This document shows positions 60,191 through 64,000 of a stretch of DNA of 64,000 bases, in pieces; position 1 is the stretch's first letter; each line of letters begins with the position of its first letter. Both the position numbers and the translations under genes were made by a program. A model generated the notes under the pieces. It was not told the DNA's origin, searched no databases, and saw only the letters and a program-made list of their open reading frames with translations. Source of the DNA: Methanomassiliicoccales archaeon (GTDB lineage: Archaea > Thermoplasmatota > Thermoplasmata > Methanomassiliicoccales > UBA472); NCBI GenBank assembly GCA_028682895.1, contig JAJRAK010000032.1, forward strand, positions 90,469 to 154,468. Reading direction: 5' to 3'.

Positions 60191-60752
60191 TGTCCGGGAC
60201 CAAGCTGCGGCCGATGTCGAACGCCCGTTCCAGAGAGGCGGGCATGTCCGCAACCATCCCTTTTCGGTCCAGTCCGCCGAGCGTCATCTTCTCGGTCGGC
60301 CTCACCCCGATGCCGATGAGGAACGCCCTCAGCTCCGAGAGGGCATTATCGAACTTGGCATTGGGCTGGGCGGCCACCAGGATGATGGCCCCGTCGCCCG
60401 GCGCTCTCGCCTCCTTCAGCACATTGCGCCGGGCCCACAGCGCCTGGCACCGGTCAACTACCGTCTTGGTATGGGAGCTCATGCCGGAAAAGTAGATCGG
60501 AGAGGCGATTATGATGGCGTCCGCCTTCTCCATGAGGCCGTACAGCTGGTCCATATCATCGCGCAATGAGCACCTTCCGTCAGAGAAGCAGGCATCGCAG
60601 GCCCGGCACGGTGAAACGTCCATGAACGCCAGGTCGACCTGGACGATGCTCGCCCCCTTGGAAGCGGCCCCCCGTAGCGCCTCCCGCAATAAAAATTCAG
60701 AGTTACCTTCGCGACGAGGAGAGCCATTGAGCCCGAGGACCAGCGTGGTCAT
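60174..60752 (-). CDS. Iron-sulfur flavoprotein / NAD(P)H-dependent FMN reductase-like protein
   Basis: The 192-residue protein has LNGSPRREGNSEFLL (FMN loop), CRACDACFSDGRC (C-x2-C-x2-C-x5-C), and ASPIYFSGMSSHTKTVVDRC. It is the third Isf-type paralogue in the window and closest in cluster spacing to the one at 57833. It overlaps the upstream response regulator by 4 nt, so it belongs to the operon of the histidine kinase, suggesting redox-linked signalling. Confidence 0.87.
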   Translation of the reverse strand: MTTLVLGLNGSPRREGNSEFLLREALRGAASKGASIVQVDLAFMDVSPCRACDACFSDGRCSLRDDMDQLYGLMEKADAIIIASPIYFSGMSSHTKTVVDRCQALWARRNVLKEARAPGDGAIILVAAQPNAKFDNALSELRAFLIGIGVRPTEKMTLGGLDRKGMVADMPASLERAFDIGRSLVPDINASP

Positions 60753-61129
60753 CCCTCCATGGCGTCCAATATCCGCTGCCGCAGTGTGCGGAAATATCCG
60801 TATCCCTTGATCACATAATCGGAGGCGCCGGCCCTGATGGCGGCGTAGCTCAGATCCACATCATCGTTGGCGCTGACGAACAGGATGAGCGCCTTGACCT
60901 GGAACTCCCTTATCCTTGGCAACAGGTCCATGCCGGTCGTGTCCGGGAGCATGTAATCGAGAAGTATGACATCATAGGGACGTGCCCTGACGGCGGCCAT
61001 GCATTCCGTGCCGTTGTGCGCTACGAAGAAATCGAACTCATCGTCGGAAAGATGTTCCCGGCATAGTTCGATATGGTCGGTGTTGTCCTCGACCATGAGC
61101 ACGGACAGCTTGACATTCCCGCTCATCAT
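60749..61129 (-). CDS. Response-regulator receiver domain protein
   Basis: The 126-residue protein is one CheY-like receiver: VLMVEDNTDHIELCREHL (acidic pocket), phosphoacceptor Asp in VILLDYMLPDTTGMDLL, LFVSANDDV (Thr/Ser switch) and YVIKGYGYF (conserved Lys). No output domain is attached, so it must act through a partner. It lies 51 nt after the kinase gene, its likely phosphodonor, and overlaps the flavoprotein gene that follows. Confidence 0.9.
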   Translation of the reverse strand: MMSGNVKLSVLMVEDNTDHIELCREHLSDDEFDFFVAHNGTECMAAVRARPYDVILLDYMLPDTTGMDLLPRIREFQVKALILFVSANDDVDLSYAAIRAGASDYVIKGYGYFRTLRQRILDAMEG

Positions 61130-61180
61130 TAACCCCCTTCATAAATTCCTGATTGGTATAAACTCCTTTACCCTGAATTC

Positions 61181-63592
61181 CTAACCTGCTTTCGGTAGAA
61201 GTATGACGAACACCGAACCCTTGGAATGGTCGCCCTTGACCCTGTCCTCCACCCACACCTTCCCCTGATATCTGTCGACCAGCGCCTTCACCACGGAAAG
61301 GCCGAGCCCATGGCCCTCCGCCGCCGTGGACGTGTCCAGCTTCTCGAACCTCTGGAACAGCAGGGGCTTCCTCTCATCGGTTATCCCTTTCCCCTGGTCC
61401 CGAACTTCCACCCTCCAGTAGTCCTGACCCTCGGTGATGTTCGGCCGGACGCTGATCTCCACCATCTTCTGGTCCCCGAACTTGGCCGAGTTGTTCACAA
61501 TATTGAAAAGCACGTCCCTCACCAACGGGTCGGCCATGACCATGGCGCCCCCGTCCGGGTACTGCATCTCGATGGGGATATCGGTGTAAAGGAACGATGA
61601 TTTGATCTCTCTGATGATCTCATGAAGCAACGGGACGATGTCCACCGACATCAGCTCGGCGGTGCTGTCGGATTCCAAGATGTTCCACAGCTTGCGCACG
61701 TCCATGATCAGGTTGGAGATGTTCTGCGACTGGACCAGCGCCCCTTTCACATAGCGGCGCTGCCTCTCGTCCAGTTTGGGGTCCTTGATGAGCAGCTCCA
61801 GGAAACCGTGTATTGGGACGTTGTAATTGGCCACGTCGTGCGTCAGCAGTATGTTGTATATCTTCTGGGCGGAGACCTTGGTCTTGATGTCCTGGAACCG
61901 CCCTGAGTTCTTCAATGCCATGGCCGCGTGCACGGAGAAGAGCTCCATGAGCCGGTACTCGTCCTCGGTGTATGGCTTGCCCGGCGTCTTTTCCAACGTC
62001 ATCACGCCCAGCATCTCGTCCCCTATCCTGAGCGGTACGCTGATGATGGAAGATGGCTCGTTCGGGGTACCAGGGATCTGCGCCGCGCGCTCGTCCAGGT
62101 CGGCCCTTTCCACAAGTTCGCCCTTTCCGTTGCGGGCCACCCAACCGGTGATGCCCTCGCCGATGTCCACGGCCAGCGCTTCGGTGTCGATCTCCTCCTT
62201 GCACAGGAAGGACAATGGTGAGAGATGGTTGCCTCCGTGGTCGAACCCATATATTATGCACAGGTTGCTGGGCACCAGCTCGTTGGCCTTTTGGAGAATG
62301 ATGTTCAGCACTTCCTTATAATCCAACGTGCTGGACATGAGGCGGGAGACCTCTACCACGGTCTGCAGCTCCGTGCCGTAACGCATGTAATGATGGCTCA
62401 GCAGGGCATGGAAATAGATCATGGCGATCTGGTTGGAGAACACCTGCAGTATGAGCTTCTTGGTCTCTATGCTGTCTATCGGACCTTTCTTGCCGAAAAG
62501 ACCAGCGCCTACGAAGTTGCCACGGTATTTCAGGGGAAGGCATATCAATGCCTGGAACCCCAGCCTCTTGACCTCCTCGCACCTTTCCTGACTGAGGGAC
62601 GAGTAGAGGTCGCCGCCCTCGTCTGCCACCTTCTTTACCTGGGACCCGTCCCCGACCTGCGCCTCGTAAAGGGCGCGAGCCTGTTTGAAATCTATACCGG
62701 AGCAGAACAGCTGAGGCCTTCCGTCGAACCCGGTGAAGCGTAGGACCGCGAAGTCCAGCTCCTCAGCGCGAAGCAGGCTGTCAAGCTCATTCTGCAACAT
62801 CTCGTCCGGGTCCTTCTCTGAGATGAGATCGGAGGATGTCTCGGCCAGGAAGGCCAGCGATTTCTTTCCCGATGTGGCCATGCTGCTTCGGATCGTTGGA
62901 CGGTCGGCCACCGCCAGTACGCAGTCAGTATCATTGTATTGGAACGGATGCAAGGACCAGGTCAGTTTCATAGGACGGCCGTGCACCGTCATCGGAAGGG
63001 TGACGAAGGACGGCAGCTCGGGCTGGGACAGCACCTGACCCATTCTGGCCCTAGTTTCCTCATCCCTTTGCAGGAGTTGAGAGATGTCCTTGCCCTCGAC
63101 GGTGTCGTGGTCCATCTCCATGAAGCGCTGGAAGGACAAATTGCTCTGGATGATCTTGCCATCACGCGAGAATACGACGACCAAGAGATCGTGGTCCTGA
63201 AGGATCTCCATCATCATGTCGAGGGATATCTCACGATGCTCCTCGCCCATGGCGAAACCTATCAGGCTGACGCCTACGATATCCTCCCTCTCCTTGACCG
63301 GCGTCATCGAAACTGAGAAGTTGATATGCCCGAACTCGATGCAGATGCGGCCCCTGGAGCTGCGCCCATTGAGGCAGTCATCGATCAAGGACTCGACCTC
63401 ATCGGCGGTCCCGTTCTCGAGCAATGATACGAAGGACGCGCCCAAGAGCTTGGACTCATCTGTAGAAAGCAAGACCTCGACCGTACGGTTGTAGTACTTC
63501 AACCGGCCGTCGCGGTCCAAGGTGCATATCAATGCTCGGCCGACGTTGTCTTTGAACGTATTTTTGCCTTCCATCGGTTCTATCAGAGCCAC
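61181..63592 (-). CDS. Soluble PAS/GAF sensor histidine kinase
   Basis: The 803-residue protein has no membrane segment. Domains in order: two PAS-like domains (about 15-115 and 125-230), a GAF-like domain (about 255-395), a second GAF (about 410-560: SNLCIIYGFD, VARNGKGELVER, IISVPLRIGDEMLGVMTLE), a dimerisation helix with phosphoacceptor His about 582 (LLTHDVANYN), and a HATPase domain with N-box NIVNNSAKF, G1 VRDQGKGI and G2 GHGLGLSVVKAL. It probably senses a cytoplasmic small molecule or redox state. The start is GTG 63592 after GGGGTG. Confidence 0.92.
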   Translation of the reverse strand: MALIEPMEGKNTFKDNVGRALICTLDRDGRLKYYNRTVEVLLSTDESKLLGASFVSLLENGTADEVESLIDDCLNGRSSRGRICIEFGHINFSVSMTPVKEREDIVGVSLIGFAMGEEHREISLDMMMEILQDHDLLVVVFSRDGKIIQSNLSFQRFMEMDHDTVEGKDISQLLQRDEETRARMGQVLSQPELPSFVTLPMTVHGRPMKLTWSLHPFQYNDTDCVLAVADRPTIRSSMATSGKKSLAFLAETSSDLISEKDPDEMLQNELDSLLRAEELDFAVLRFTGFDGRPQLFCSGIDFKQARALYEAQVGDGSQVKKVADEGGDLYSSLSQERCEEVKRLGFQALICLPLKYRGNFVGAGLFGKKGPIDSIETKKLILQVFSNQIAMIYFHALLSHHYMRYGTELQTVVEVSRLMSSTLDYKEVLNIILQKANELVPSNLCIIYGFDHGGNHLSPLSFLCKEEIDTEALAVDIGEGITGWVARNGKGELVERADLDERAAQIPGTPNEPSSIISVPLRIGDEMLGVMTLEKTPGKPYTEDEYRLMELFSVHAAMALKNSGRFQDIKTKVSAQKIYNILLTHDVANYNVPIHGFLELLIKDPKLDERQRRYVKGALVQSQNISNLIMDVRKLWNILESDSTAELMSVDIVPLLHEIIREIKSSFLYTDIPIEMQYPDGGAMVMADPLVRDVLFNIVNNSAKFGDQKMVEISVRPNITEGQDYWRVEVRDQGKGITDERKPLLFQRFEKLDTSTAAEGHGLGLSVVKALVDRYQGKVWVEDRVKGDHSKGSVFVILLPKAG

Positions 63593-63905
63593 GGCACCCC
63601 TACCCCTTGTCCTTATCGATTGACGATTTATGAACCCTTCCCCTTCAATAAAATTCCAATATGCCCTGCCCGACAGCGATGGCCGATATATACCGGAACT
63701 TGGAACTTGTTAAGTCGGATTAGATACTATCGACATTATTCTGAGTCTTGATAATAACAAAATTTGATATAATATTTTTCATATCCAGATATACAGCATA
63801 TATATTTCAATTTTCTATAATTGCATAATATCACAATGACGATTGGAATCATTACAGATATATATTACATCGAGGAATTTGGAAAACAGAGAGCGCCCGA
63901 TAGAA
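63593..63905. other. AT-rich contig-end region with no detected gene
   Basis: Upstream of the kinase start the sequence is AT-rich with several TATA-like elements (for example TATATATTACATC near 63857). It would hold the kinase promoter. I see no supported frame or RNA gene. Confidence 0.5.

Positions 63906-64000
<95 letters not shown>

Overview
The window reads as the chromosome of a methylotrophic, hydrogen-dependent methanogen of the Methanomassiliicoccales type (Thermoplasmata, Archaea). The evidence is a methanol methyltransferase pair (mtaB, mtaC), a RamA-type corrinoid-activating protein, a second corrinoid protein, an HdrA/MvhD-like electron-transfer fusion, archaeal-type genes (RtcB, RecJ-like DHH nuclease, SepF, DUF835, Bat-type HTH, PRC-barrel) and TATA-type promoters in AT-rich gaps between GC-richer genes. 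No pyrrolysine-dependent methylamine methyltransferase is visible. The right end is a run of 95 G, so the contig probably ends here. The left end cuts through a membrane-protein gene.

Layout. 1-4 kb: a truncated membrane protein, a winged-helix regulator, an orphan corrinoid protein with two 17-bp palindromic operator candidates, and an AmmeMemoRadiSam-type radical SAM enzyme. 4-16 kb: sugar epimerase, phosphoesterase, RNase H-like and DHH nucleases, argF, CPBP protease, a 20-codon microgene, a regulator, tRNA-His, a 7TM-DUF835 protein, rtcB, an HD hydrolase, sepF and a PUA protein. 16-20.5 kb: two membrane or surface proteins, then UDP-glucose dehydrogenase and GalU. 20.5-30 kb: a second microgene, a regulator, acetyl-CoA synthetase, a flippase, an ABC-2 exporter, a ThiF-like protein and a CoA-transferase-GNAT fusion. 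30-32 kb: a cobalamin adenosyltransferase and a LysE exporter, both frame-disrupted, around an intact flavoprotein. 32-38.6 kb: a complete trpEGDCFBA operon in which all six junctions are 4-nt overlaps. 38.6-46.4 kb: hemD, VOC protein, SufC/SufB, regulator, ATP-cone nuclease, wecB, Bat regulator, Mrp and a NifX-like protein. 46.4-49.1 kb: a Usp-DUF485 fusion with an acetate-type symporter. 49.1-56.1 kb: the methanol cluster. 56-63.6 kb: rmlD, an MFS remnant, two iron-sulfur flavoproteins, a zinc-ribbon HisA-like protein, PrsW, and a response regulator with a histidine kinase.

How the genes fit together. MtaB and MtaC move the methyl group of methanol onto a corrinoid. RamA, transcribed towards mtaB, should reduce inactive Co(II) corrinoid. 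Its operon also carries a G3E GTPase and two unrecognised proteins. The divergent HdrA-MvhD fusion could supply electrons. CobO and HemD belong to corrinoid/tetrapyrrole supply. Acs, the symporter and the CoA transferase suggest acetate uptake and activation.

The most interesting signal is regulatory. The orphan corrinoid gene (start 2645) and mtaC (start 55933), 53 kb apart, both have a 17-bp ATGGAT...ATCC-type palindrome starting exactly 11 nt upstream of a TATA-like box. Related half-sites also lie in the promoter of the truncated membrane protein next to the winged-helix regulator. This looks like a methyltransferase regulon with its candidate regulator encoded beside one target.
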